From contig NC_065872.1 of the NCBI RefSeq assembly GCF_933775445.1, positions 20,832,001-20,896,000 on the forward strand: 64,000 nt of DNA, given 5' to 3'. Positions 46,610 through 59,700 of the stretch are shown piece after piece. The translations under genes were made by a program, and so were the position numbers. A model generated the notes under the pieces. It was not told where the DNA came from and did no database searches. It worked only from the letters and a program-made list of their open reading frames with translations. Positions within the stretch are counted from its first letter, which is position 1. Each line of letters starts with the position of its first letter. The DNA comes from Argentina anserina. Taxonomy: Eukaryota; Streptophyta; Magnoliopsida; Rosales; Rosaceae.

Positions 46610-48990
46610 ACTCAAACGATAGAAAGATACTCAGTTTGAGGGAAATACACGCCCACACTGGAAACACTCTCAAATTCAATAGAAACTCGCATGAGAAAGG
46701 ATTACAGAAAGATACTTAAACGAGAATTGAAAAGATACTCAAAGTGCAATAGTAAACATACTCAAATGATAGAAAGATACTCAGTTTGAAAGAAACACAC
46801 GCCCACACTGGAAACACTCTCAAATTGAAGAAAAACTCGCATCGAAAGCCGTTCAGAAAGATACTCAAACGAGAATTGAAAAGATACTCAAATTGCAATA
46901 GTAAACATACTCCAACGATAGAAAGATACTCAGTTGGAAAGAAACACACGCCTACACTGGAAACACTCTCAAATTCAAGAAAAACTAGCTTCGAAAGCCG
47001 TTCAGAAAGATACTCAAACGAGAATTGAAAAGATACTGAAAGTGCAATAGTAAACATACTCAAACGATAGAAAGATACTCAGTTTAAAAGAAATACACGC
47101 CCACACTGGAAACACTCTCAAATTCAATAGAAACTCGCATCAGAAAGGATTACAGAAAGATACTCAAACAAGAATTGAAAAGATACTCAAAGTGCAATTG
47201 TAAACATACTCAAACGATAGAAAGATACTCAGTTTGAAAGAAACACACGCCCACACTGGAAACACACTCAAATTCAAGAAAAACTCGCATCGAAAGCCGT
47301 TCAGAAAGATACTCAAACGAGAATTGAAAATATACTCAAATTGCAATTGTAAACATACTCAAACGATAGAAATATATCAGTTTGAAAGAAACACACGCCC
47401 ACACTGGAAACACTCTCAAATTCAATAGAAACTCGCATCAGAAAGGATTACAGAAAGATACTCAAACGAGAATTGAAAAGAGACTCAAAGTGCAATAGTA
47501 AACATACTCAAACGATAGAAAGATACACAGTTTGAAAGAAACACACGCCCACACTGGAAACACTCTCAAATTCAAGACAAACTAGCATCGAAAGCCGTTC
47601 AGCAAGATACTCAAACGAGAATTGAAAAGATACTGAAATTGCAATAGTAAACATACTCAAACGATAGAAAGATACTCAGTTTGAGGGAAATACACGCCCA
47701 CACTGGAAACACTCTCAAATTCAAGAAAAACTCGCATGAGAAAGGATTACAGAAAGATACTTAAACGAGAATTGAAAAGATACTCAAAGTGCAATAGTAA
47801 ACATACTCAAATGATAGAAAGATACTCAGTTTGAAAGAAACACACGCCCACACTGGAAACACTCTCAAATTGAAGAAAAACTCGCATCGAAAGCCGTTCA
47901 GAAAGATACTCAAACGAGAATTGAAAAGATACTCAAATTGCAATAGTAAACATACTCCAACGATATAAAGATACTCAGTTGGAAAGAAACACACGCCTAC
48001 ACTGGAAACACTCTCAAATTCAAGAAAAACTAGCTTCGAAAGCCGTTCAGAAAGATACTCAAACGAGAATTGAAAAGATACTGAAAGTGCAATAGTAAAC
48101 ATACTCAAACGATAGAAAGATACTCAGTTTGAAAGAAATACACGCCCACACTGGAAACACTCTCAAATTCAATAGAAACTCGCATCAGAAAGGATTACAG
48201 AAAGATACTCAAACAAGAATTGAAAAGATACTCAAAGTGCAATTGTAAACATACTCAAACGATAGAAAGATACTCAGTTTGAAAGAAACACACGCCCACA
48301 CTGGAAACACACTCAAATTCAAGAAAAACTCGCATCGAAAGCCGTTCAGAAAGATACTCAAACGAGAATTGAAAACATACTCAAATTGCAATTGTAAACA
48401 TACTCAAACGATAGAAAGATATCAGTTTGAAAGAAACACACGCCCACACTGGAAACACTCTCAAATTCAATAGAAACTCGCATCAGAAAGGATTACAGAA
48501 AGATACTCAAACGAGAATTGAAAAGAGACTCAAAGTGCAATAGTAAACATACTCAAACGATAGAAAGATACACAGTTTGAAAGAAACACACGCCCACACT
48601 GGAAACACTCTCAAATTCAAGACAAACTAGCATCGAAAGCCGTTCAGCAAGATACTCAAACGAGAATTGAAAAGATACTGAAATTGCAATAGTAAACATA
48701 CTCAAACGATAGAAAGATACTCAGTTTGAGGGAAATACACGCCCACACTGGAAACACTCTCAAATTCAAGAAAAACTCGCATGAGAAAGGATTACAGAAA
48801 GATACTTAAACGAGAATTGAAAAGATACTCAAAGTGCAATAGTAAACATACTCAAATGATAGAAAGATACTCAGTTTGAAAGAAACACACGCCCACACTG
48901 GAAACACTCTCAAATTGAAGAAAAACTCGCATCGAAAGCCGTTCAGAAAGATACTCAAACGAGAATTGAAAAGATACTCAAATTGCAATA
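46610..48990 (-). repeat. Higher-order repeat, 1045 bp period (seven monomers)
   Basis: The unusual AGTTTGAGGGAAATACACG is found in copies starting 46621, 47666 and 48711, 1045 bp apart. Other rare variants (CTCAAATGATAG, CTAGCTTCGAAAG, GTTGGAAAG) keep the same spacing. Two full copies and part of a third. Confidence 0.88.
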
Positions 48991-51900
48991 GTAAACACTC
49001 AAACGATAGAAAGATACTCAGGTTGAAAGAAACACACGCCCACACTGGAAACACGCTCAAATTCAAGAAAAACTCGCATCGAAAGCCGTTCAGAAAGATA
49101 CTCAAACGAGAATTGAAAAGATACTCAAATTGCAATAGTAAACATACTCAAACGAAAGAAAGATACTCAGTTTGAAAGAAACACACGCCGATAGTGGAAA
49201 CACTCTCAAATTCAAGCGAAACTCGCATCAGAAAGCCTTACAGAAACATACTCAAACGAGAATTGAAAAGATACTCAAAGTGCAATAGTAAACATACTCA
49301 AACGATAGAAAGATACTCAGTTTGACAGAAACACATGCCGACACTAGAAACACTCTCAAATTCAAGAGAAACTCGCATCAGAAAGCCTTACAGAAAGATA
49401 CTCAAACGAGAATTGAAAAGATACTCAAAGTGCAATAGTAAACATACTCAAACGAAAGAAAGATACTCAGTTTGAAAGAAACCCACGCCCACACTGGAAA
49501 CACTCTCAAATTCAAGAAAAACTCGCATCGAAAGCCGTTCAGAAAGATACTCAAACGAGAATTGAAAAGATACTCAAATTGTAATAGTAAACATACTCAA
49601 ACGATAGAAAGATACTCAGTTTGACAGAAACACATGCCCACACTGGAAACACTCTCAAATTCAAGACAAACTAGCATCGAAAGCCGTTCAGAAAGATACT
49701 CAAACGAGAATTGAAAAGATACTCAAAGTGCAATAGTAAACATACTCAAACGATAGGAAGATACTCAGTTTGAAAGAAACACACGCCCACACTGGAAACA
49801 CTCTCAAATTCAAGAAAAACTCGCATCGAAAGCCGTTCAGAAATATACTCAAAGAAAAATTGAAAAGATACTCAAATTGCAATAGTAAACATACTCAAAC
49901 GATAGAAAGATACTCAGGTTGAAAGAAACACACGCCCACACTGGAAATACTCTCAAATTCAATAGAAACTCGCATCAGAAAGGCTTATAGAAAGATACTC
50001 AAACGAGAATTGAAAAGATACTCAAATTGCAATAGTAAACATACTTAAACGATAGAAAGATACTAAGTTTGAAAGAAACACACTCCCACACTGGAAACAC
50101 TCTCAAATTCAATAAAAACTCGCATCAGATAGGCTTACAGAAAGATACTCAAACGAGAATTGAAAAGATACTCAAAGTGCAATAGTAAACATACTCAAAC
50201 GATAGAAAGATACTCAGTTTGACAGAAACACATGCCCACACTGGAAACACTCTCAAATTCAAGACAAACTAGCATCGAAAGCCGTTCAGAAAGATACTCA
50301 AACGAGATTTGAAAAGATACTCAAAGTGGAATAGTAAACATACTCAAACGATAGGAAGATACTCAGGTTGAAAGAAACACACGCCCACACTGGAAATACT
50401 CTCAAATTCAATAGAAACTCGCATCAGAAAGGCTTATAGAAAGATACTCAAACGAGAATTAAAAAGATACTCAAATTGCAATAGTAAACATACTTAAACG
50501 ATAGAAAGATACTCAGTTTGAAAGAAACACTCTCAAATTCAATAGAAACTCGCATCAGATAGGCTTACAGAAAGATACTCAAACGAGAATTGAAAAGATA
50601 CTCAAAGTGCAATAGTAAACATACTCAAACGAAAGAAAGATACTCAGTTTGAAAGAAACACACGCCGACAGTGGAAACACTCTCAAATTCAAGAGAAACT
50701 CGCATCAGAAAGCCTTACAGAAAGATACTCAAACGAGAATTGAAAAGATACTCAAAGTGCAATAGTAAACATACTCAAACGAAAGAAAGATACTCAGTTT
50801 GAAAGAAACCCACGCCCACACTGGAAACACTCTCAAATTCAAGAAAAACTCGCATCGAAAGCCGTTCAGAAAGATACTCAAACGAGAATTGAAAAGATAC
50901 TCAAATTGCAATAGTAAACATACTCAAACGATAGAAAGATACTCAGTTTGACAGAAACACATGCCCACACTGGAAACACTCTCAAATTCAAGACAAACTA
51001 GCATCGAAAGCCGTTCAGAAAGATACTCAAACGAGAATTGAAAAGATACTCAAAGTGCAATAGTAAACATACTCAAACGATAGGAAGATACTCAGTTTGA
51101 AAGAAGCACACGCCCACACTGGAAACACTCTCAAATTGAAGAAAAACTCGTATCGAAAGCCGTTCAGAAATATACTCAAACGAGAATTGAAAAAGGTACT
51201 CAAATTGCAATAGTAAACATACTCAAACGATAGAAAGATACTCAGTTTGAAAGAAATACACGCCCACACTGGAAACACTCTCAAATTCAATAGAAACTCG
51301 CATCAGAAGGATTACAGAAAGATACTCAAACGAGAATTGAAAAGTTACTCAAATTGCAATAGTAAACCTACTCAAACGATAGAAAGATACTGAGTTTGAA
51401 AGAAACAGACGCCTACACTGGAAACACTCAAATTCAAGAAAAACTCGCACCAGAAAGCCTTACAGAAACATACTCAAACGAGAATTGAAAAGATACTCAA
51501 AGTGCAAAAGTAAACATACTCAAACGATAGAAAGATACTCAGTTTGAAAGAAACACACGCCCACACTGGAAACACTCTCAAATTCAATAAAAACTCGCAT
51601 CGAAAGCCGTTCAGAAAGATACTCAAACGAGAATTTAAAAGATACTTAAATTGCAATTGTAAACATACTTAAACGATAGAAAGATACTCAATTTGAAAGA
51701 AACACACGCCCACACTGGAAACACTCTCAAATTCAAGAGAAACTCGTATCATAAAGCCTTACAGAAACATACTCAAACGAGAATTGAAAAGATACTCAAA
51801 GTGCAAAAGTAAACATACTCAAACGATAGAAAGATACTCAGTTTGAAAGAAACACACGCCCACACTGGAAACACTCTCAAATTCAAGAAAAACTCGCATC

Positions 51901-53229
51901 GAAAGCCGTTCAGAAATATACTCAAAGAAGAATTGAAAAGATACTCAGATTGCAATAGTAAACATACTCAAACGATAGAAAGATACTCAGGTTGAAAGAA
52001 ACACACGCCCACACTGGAAATACTCTCAAATTCAATAGAAACTCGCATCAGAAAGGCTTATAGAAAGATACTCAAACGAGAATTGAAAAGATACTCAAAT
52101 TGCAATAGTAAACATACTTAAACGATAGAAAGATACTAAGTTTGAAAGAAACACACTCCCACACTGGAAACACTCTCAAATTCAATAAAAACTCGCATCA
52201 GATAGGCTTACAGAAAGATACTCAAACGAGAATTGAAAAGATACTCAAAGTGCAATAGTAAACATACTCAAACGAAAGAAAGATACTCAGTTTGAAAGAA
52301 ACACACGCCGATAGTGGAAACACTCTCAAATTCAAGAGAAACTCGCATCAGAAAGCCTTACAGAAACATACTCAAACGAGAATTGAAAAGATACTCAAAG
52401 TGCAATAGTAAACATACTAAAACGATAGAAAGATACTCAGTTTGACAGAAACACATGCCGACACTGGAAACACTCTCAAATTCAATAGAAACTCGCATCA
52501 GAAAGGATTACAGAAAGATACTCAAACGAGAATTGAAAAGATACTCAGATTGCAATAGTAAACATACTCAAACGATAGAAAGATACTCAGGTTGAAAGAA
52601 ACACACGCCCACACTGGAAATACTCTCAAATTCAATAGAAACTCGCATCAGATAGGCTTACAGAAAGATACTCAAACGAGAATTGAAAAGATACTCAAAG
52701 TGCAATAGTAAACATACTCAAACGAAAAAAAGATACTCAGTTTGAAAGAAACACACGCCGATAGTGGAAACACTCTCAAATTCAAGAGAAACTCGCATCA
52801 GAAAGCCTTACAGAAACATACTCAAACGAGAATTGAAAAGATACTCAAAGTGCAATAGTAAACATACTCAAACGATAGAAAGATACTCAGTTTGACAGAA
52901 ACACATGCCGACACTGGAAACACTCTCAAATTCAATAGAAACTCGCATCAGAAAGGATTACAGAAAGATACTCAAACGAGAATTGAAAAGATACTCAAAC
53001 TGCAATAGTAAACATACCCAAACGATAGAAAGATACTCAGTTTGAAAGAAATACACGCCCACACTGAAAACACTCTCAAATTCAATAGAAACTTGCATCA
53101 GAAAGGATTACAGAAAGAAACTCAAACGAGTATGGAAAAGATACTCAAAGTGAAATAGTAAATATACTCAAACGATAGAAAGATACTCAGTTTGAAAGAA
53201 ATACACGAGCACACTGGAAACACTCTCAA

Positions 53230-55080
53230 ATTCAAGACAAACTAGCATCGAAAGCCGTTCAGAAAGATACTCAAACGAGAATGAAAAAGATACTCAAATT
53301 GCAATAGTAAACATACTCAAACGATAGAAAGATACTCAGTTTGAAAGAAACACACGCCCACACTGGAAACACTCTCAAATTCAAAAAAAACTCGCATCGA
53401 AAGCCGTTCAGAAAGATACTAAAACGAGAATTGAAAAGATACTCAAATTGCAATAGTAAACATACTCAAACGATAGAAAGATACTGAGTTTGAAAGAAAC
53501 ACACGCCTACACTGGATACACTCTCAAATTCAAGAAAAACTAGCAACGAAAGCCGTTCAGAAAAATAATCAAACGAGAATTGAAAAGATACTCAAAGTGC
53601 AATAGTAAACAGACTCAAACGATAGAAAGATACTCAGTTTGAAAGAAATACACGCCCACACTGGAAACACTCTCAAATTCAATAGAAACTCGCATCAGAA
53701 AGGATTACAGAAAGATACTCAAACGAGAATTGAAAAGATACTCATAGTGCAATAGTAAACATACTCAAACGATAGAAAGATACTCAGTTTGAAAGAAATA
53801 CACGCCCACACTGGAAACACACTCAAATTCAAGACAAACTAGCATCGAAAGCCGTTCAGAAAGATACTCAAACGAGAATTGAAAAGATACTCAAAGTGCA
53901 ATAGTAAACATACTCAAACGAAAGAAAGATACTCAGTTTGACATAAACACATGCCGACACTGGAAACACTCTCAAATTCAAGAAAAACTCGCATCGAAAG
54001 CCGTTCAGAAAGATACTCAAACGAGAATTGAAAAGATACTCAAATTGCAATAGTAAACATACTCAAACGATAGAAAGATACTCAGGTTGAAGGAAACACA
54101 CGCCCACACTGGAAACACTCTCAAATTCAATAGAAACTCGCATCAGAAAGGATTACAGAAAGATACTCAAACGAGAATTGAAAAGATACTCAAACTGCAA
54201 TAGTAAACATACCCAAACGATAGAAAGATACTCAGTTTGAAAGAAATACACGACCACACTGGAAACACACTCAAATTCAATAGAAACTCGTATCAAAAAG
54301 GATTACAGAAAGATACTCAAACGAGTATTGAAAAGATACTCAAAGTGCAATAGTAAACATACTCAAACGATAGAAAGATACTCAGTTTGAAAGAAATACA
54401 CGCCCACACTGGAAACACTCTCAAATTCAAGACAAACTAGCATCGAAAGCCGTTCAGAAAGATACTCAAACGAGAATTAAAACGATACTCAAATTGCAAT
54501 AGTAAACATACTCAAACGATAGAAAGATACTCAGTTTGAAAGAAACACACGCCCACACTGGAAACACTCTCAAATTCAAGAAAAACTCGCATCGAAAGCC
54601 GTTCAGAAAGATACTCAAACGAGAATTGAAAAGATACTCAAATTGCAATAGTAAACATACTCAAACGATAGAAAGATACTGAGTTTGAAAGAAACACACG
54701 CCTACACTGGAAACACTCTCAAATTCAAGAAAAACTAGCAACGAAAGCCGTTCAGAAAAATAATCAAACGAGAATTGAAAAGATACTCAAAGTGCAATAG
54801 TAAACAGACTCAAACGATAGTAAGATACTCAGTTTGAAAGAAATACACGCCCACACTGGAAACACTCTCAAATTCAATAGAAACTCGCATCAGAAAGGAT
54901 TACAGAAAGATACTCAAACGAGAATTGAAAAGATACTCATAGTGCAATAGTAAACATACTCAAACGATAGAAAGATACTCAGTTTGAAAGAAATACACGC
55001 TCACACTGGAAACACACTCAAATTCAAGACAAACTAGCATCGAAAGCCGTTCAGAAAGATACTCAAACGAGAATTGAAAA
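53230..55080 (-). repeat. Higher-order repeat, about 1195 bp period (eight monomers)
   Basis: The rare string AAAAATAATCAAACG occurs at 53561 and 54756, with matching neighbours (CTAGCAACGAAAGCC, AACAGACTCAAACG, CTCATAGTGC). This gives two tandem copies, the second incomplete. Confidence 0.8.
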
Positions 55081-56258
55081 GATACTCAAAGTGCAATAGT
55101 AAACATACTCAAACGATAGAAAGATACTCAGTTTGAAAGAAACACACGCCCACACTGGAAACACTTTCAAATTGAAGAAAAACTCGCATCAAAAGCCGTT
55201 CAGAAAGATACTCAAACGAGAATTGAAAAAGATACTCAAATTGCAATAGTAAACATACTCAAACGATAGAAAGATACTCAGTTTGAAAGAAACACACGCC
55301 TACAATGGAAACACTCTCAAATTCAATAGAAACTCGCATCAGAAAGCCTTATAGAAAGATACTCAAACGAGAATTGAAAAGATACTCAAAGTGCAATAGT
55401 AAACATACTCAAACGAAAGAAAGATACTCAGTTTGAAAGAAACCCACGCCCACACTGGAAACACTCTCAAATTCAAGAAAAACTCGCATCGAAAGCCGTT
55501 CAGAAAGATACTCAAACGAGAATTGAAAAGATACTCAAATTGCAATAGTAAACATACTCAAACGATAGAAAGATACTCAGTTTGACAGAAACACATGCCC
55601 ACACTGGAAACACTCTCAAATTCAAGACAAACTAGCATCGAAAGCCGTTCAGAAAGATACTCAAACGAGAATTGAAAAGATACTCAAAGTGCAATAGTAA
55701 ACATACTCAAATGATAGGAAGATACTCAGTTTGAAAGAAACACACGCCCACACTGGAAACACTCTCAAATTCAAGAAAAACTCGCATCGAAAGCCGTTCA
55801 GAAATATACTCAAAGAAGAATTGAAAAGATACTCAAATTGCAATAGTAAACATACTCAAACGATAGAAAGATACTCAGGTTGAAAGAAACACACGCCCAC
55901 ACTGGAAATACTCTCAAATTCAATAGAAACTCGCATCAGAAAGGCTTATAGAAAGATACTCAAACGAGAATTGAAAAGATACTCAAATTGCAATAGTAAA
56001 CATACTTAAACGATAGAAAGATACTCAGTTTGAAAGAAACACACTCCCACACTGGAAACACTCTCAAATTCAATAGAAACTCGCATCAGATAGGCTTACA
56101 GAAAGATACTCAAACGAGAATTGAAAAGATACTCAAAGTGCAATAGTAAACATACTCAAACGAAAGAAAGATACTCAGTTTGAAAGAAACACACGCCGAC
56201 AGTGGAAACACTCTCAAATTCAAGAGAAACTCGCATCAGAAAGCCTTACAGAAAGATA

Positions 56259-56758
56259 NNNNNNNNNNNNNNNNNNNNNNNNNNNNNNNNNNNNNNNNNN
56301 NNNNNNNNNNNNNNNNNNNNNNNNNNNNNNNNNNNNNNNNNNNNNNNNNNNNNNNNNNNNNNNNNNNNNNNNNNNNNNNNNNNNNNNNNNNNNNNNNNNN
56401 NNNNNNNNNNNNNNNNNNNNNNNNNNNNNNNNNNNNNNNNNNNNNNNNNNNNNNNNNNNNNNNNNNNNNNNNNNNNNNNNNNNNNNNNNNNNNNNNNNNN
56501 NNNNNNNNNNNNNNNNNNNNNNNNNNNNNNNNNNNNNNNNNNNNNNNNNNNNNNNNNNNNNNNNNNNNNNNNNNNNNNNNNNNNNNNNNNNNNNNNNNNN
56601 NNNNNNNNNNNNNNNNNNNNNNNNNNNNNNNNNNNNNNNNNNNNNNNNNNNNNNNNNNNNNNNNNNNNNNNNNNNNNNNNNNNNNNNNNNNNNNNNNNNN
56701 NNNNNNNNNNNNNNNNNNNNNNNNNNNNNNNNNNNNNNNNNNNNNNNNNNNNNNNNNN
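56259..56758. other. Assembly gap of exactly 500 N
   Basis: A run of 500 N within the satellite array. The round number means a placeholder, so the true length is unknown. Monomer composition differs on the two sides. Confidence 0.99.
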
Positions 56759-59700
56759 CAGAAAGATACTCAAACGAGAATTGAAAAGATACTCAAATTG
56801 CAATAGTAAACATACTCAAACGATAGAAAGATACTCAGTTTGAAAGAAACACACGCCCACACTGGAAACACTCTCAAATTCAATAGAAACTCGCATCAGA
56901 AAGGCTTACAGAAAGATACTCAAACGGGAATTGAAAAGATACTCAAATTGCAATAGTAAACATACTCAAACGATAGAAAGATACTCAGTTTGAAAGAAAC
57001 ACACGCCCACACTGGAAACACTCTCAAATTCAAAAGAAACTCGCATCAGAAAGGCTTACAGAAAGATACTCAAACGAGAATTGAAAAGATACTCAAATTG
57101 CAATGGTAAACATACTCAAACGATAGAAAGATACTCAGTTTGAAAGAAACACACGCCCACACTGGAAACACTCTCAAATTCAATAGAAACTCGCATCAGA
57201 AAGGCTTACAGAAAGATACTCAAACGAGAATTGAAAAGATACTCAAATTGCAATAGTAAACATACTCAAACGATAGAAAGATACTCAGTTTGAAAGAAAC
57301 ACACGCCCACACTGGAAACACTGTCAAATTCAATAGAAACTCGCATCAGAAAGGCTTACAGAAAGATACTCAAACGAGAATTGAAAAGATACTCAAAATG
57401 CAATGGTAAACATACTCAAACGATAGAAAGATACTCAGTTTGAAAGAAACACACGCCCACACTGGAAACACTCTCAAATTCAATAGAAACTCGCATCAGA
57501 AAGGCTTACAGAAAGATACTCAAACGGGAATTGAAAAGATACTCAAATTGCAATACTAAACATACTCAAACGATAGAAAGATACTCAGTTTGAAAGAAAC
57601 ACACGCCCACACTGGAAACACTGTCAAATTCAATAGAAACTCGCATCAGAAAGGCTTACAGAAAGATACTCAAACGAGAATTGAAAAGATACTCAAAATG
57701 CAATAGTAAACATACTCAAACGATAGAAAGATACTCAGTTTGAAAGAAACACACGCCCACACTGGAAACACTCTCCAATTCAAGAAAAACTCTCATCGAA
57801 AGCCGTTCAGAAAGGTACTCAAACGAGAATTGAAAAGATACTCAAATTGCAATAGTAAACATACTCAAACGATAGAAAGATACTCAGTTTGAAAGAAACA
57901 CACGCCCACACTGGAAACACTCTCAAATTCAATAGAAACTCGCATCAGAAAGGCTTACAGAAAGATACTCAAACGGGAATTGAAAAGATACTCAAATTGC
58001 AATAGTAAACATACTCAAACGATAGAAAGATACTCAGTTTGAAAGAAACACACGCCCACACTGGAAACACTCTCAAATTCAATAGAAACTCGCATCAGAA
58101 AGGCTTACAGAAAGATACTCAAACGAGAATTGAAAAGATACTCAAATTGCAATGGTAAACATACTCAAACGATAGAAAGATACTCAGTTTGAAAGAAACA
58201 CACGCCCACACTGGAAACACTCTCAAATTCAATAGAAACTCGCATCAGAAAGGCTTACAGAAAGATACTCAAACGAGAATTGAAAAGATACTCAAATTGC
58301 AATAGTAAACATACTCAAACGATAGAAAGATACTCAGTTTGAAAGAAACACACGCCCACACTGGAAACACTGTCAAATTCAATAGAAACTCGCATCAGAA
58401 AGGCTTACAGAAAGATACTCAAACGAGAATTGAAAAGATACTCAAATTGCAATACTAAACATACTCAAACGATAGAAAGATACTCAGTTTGAAAGAAACA
58501 CACGCCCAAACTGGAAACACTCTCAAATTCAATAGAAACTCGCATCAGAAAGGCTTACAGAAAGATACTCAAACGAGAATTGAAAAGATACTCAAAATGC
58601 AATAGTAAACATACTCAAACGATAGAAAGATACTCAGTTTGAAAGAAACACACGCCCACACTGGAAACACTCTCAAATTCAAGAAAAACTCTCATCGAAA
58701 GCCGTTCAGAAAGGTACTCAAACGAGAATTGAAAAGATACTCAAATTGCAATAGTAAACATACTCAAACGATAGAAAGATACTCAGTTTGAAAGAAACAC
58801 ACGCCCACACTGGAAACACTCTCAAATTCAATAGAAACTCGCATCAGAAGGGCTTACAGAAAGATACTCAAACGGGAATTGAAAAGATACTCAAATTGCA
58901 ATAGTAAACATACTCAAACGATAGAAAGATACTCAGTTTGAAAGAAACACACGCCCACACTGGAAACACTCTCAAATTCAATAGAAACTCGCATCAGAAA
59001 GGCTTACAGAAAGATACTCAAACGGGAATTGAAAAGATACTCAAATTGCAATAGTAAACATACTCAAACGATAGAAAGATAGTCAGTTTGAAAGAAACAC
59101 ACGCCCACACTGGAAACACTCTCAAATTCAAAAGAAACTCGCATCAGAAAGGCTTACAGAAAGATACTCAAACGAGAATTGAAAAGATACTCAAATTGCA
59201 ATGGTAAACATACTCAAACGATAGAAAGATACTCAGTTTGAAAGAAACACACGCCCACACTGGAAACACTCTCAAATTCAATAGAAACTCGCATCAGAAA
59301 GGCTTACAGAAAGATACTCAAACGAGAATTGAAAAGATACTCAAATTGCAATAGTAAACATACTCAAACGATAGAAAGATACTCAGTTTGAAAGAAACAC
59401 ACGCCCACACTGGAAACACTGTCAAATTCAATAGAAACTCGCATCAGAAAGGCTTACAGAAAGATACTCAAACGGGAATTGAAAAGATACTCAAATTGCA
59501 ATAGTAAACATACTCAAACGATAGAAAGATACTCAGTTTGAAAGAAACACACGCCCACACTGGAAACACTCTCAAATTCAAAAGAAACTCGCATCAGAAA
59601 GGCTTACAGAAAGATACTCAAACGAGAATTGAAAAGATACTCAAATTGCAATAGTAAACATACTCAAACGATAGAAAGATACTCAGTTAGAAAGAAACAC

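Larger units (their letters stand above)
35798..56258 (-). repeat. Satellite block 2, 149/150 bp subfamily
   Basis: About 137 monomers in the inverted orientation. A typical unit reads CATACTCAAACGATAGAAAG, ATACTCAGTTTGAAAGAAAC, ACACGCCCACACTGGAAAC, ACTCTCAAATTCAAG, AACTCGCATCGAAAGCCG, TTCAGAAAGATACTC, AAACGAGAATTGAAAAG and ATACTCAAATTGCAATAG. It differs from block 1 by GCAATAGTAAAC in place of GGAAAAG. Copies with CATCAGAAAGG are 150 bp and those with CATCGAAAGCC 149 bp. Variants include AGCCGTTCAG, AGCCTTACAG, AGGATTACAG and AGGCTTACAG forms, arranged in higher-order repeats. The repeated 60-codon frames are produced by the monomer and are not genes. Confidence 0.96.
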
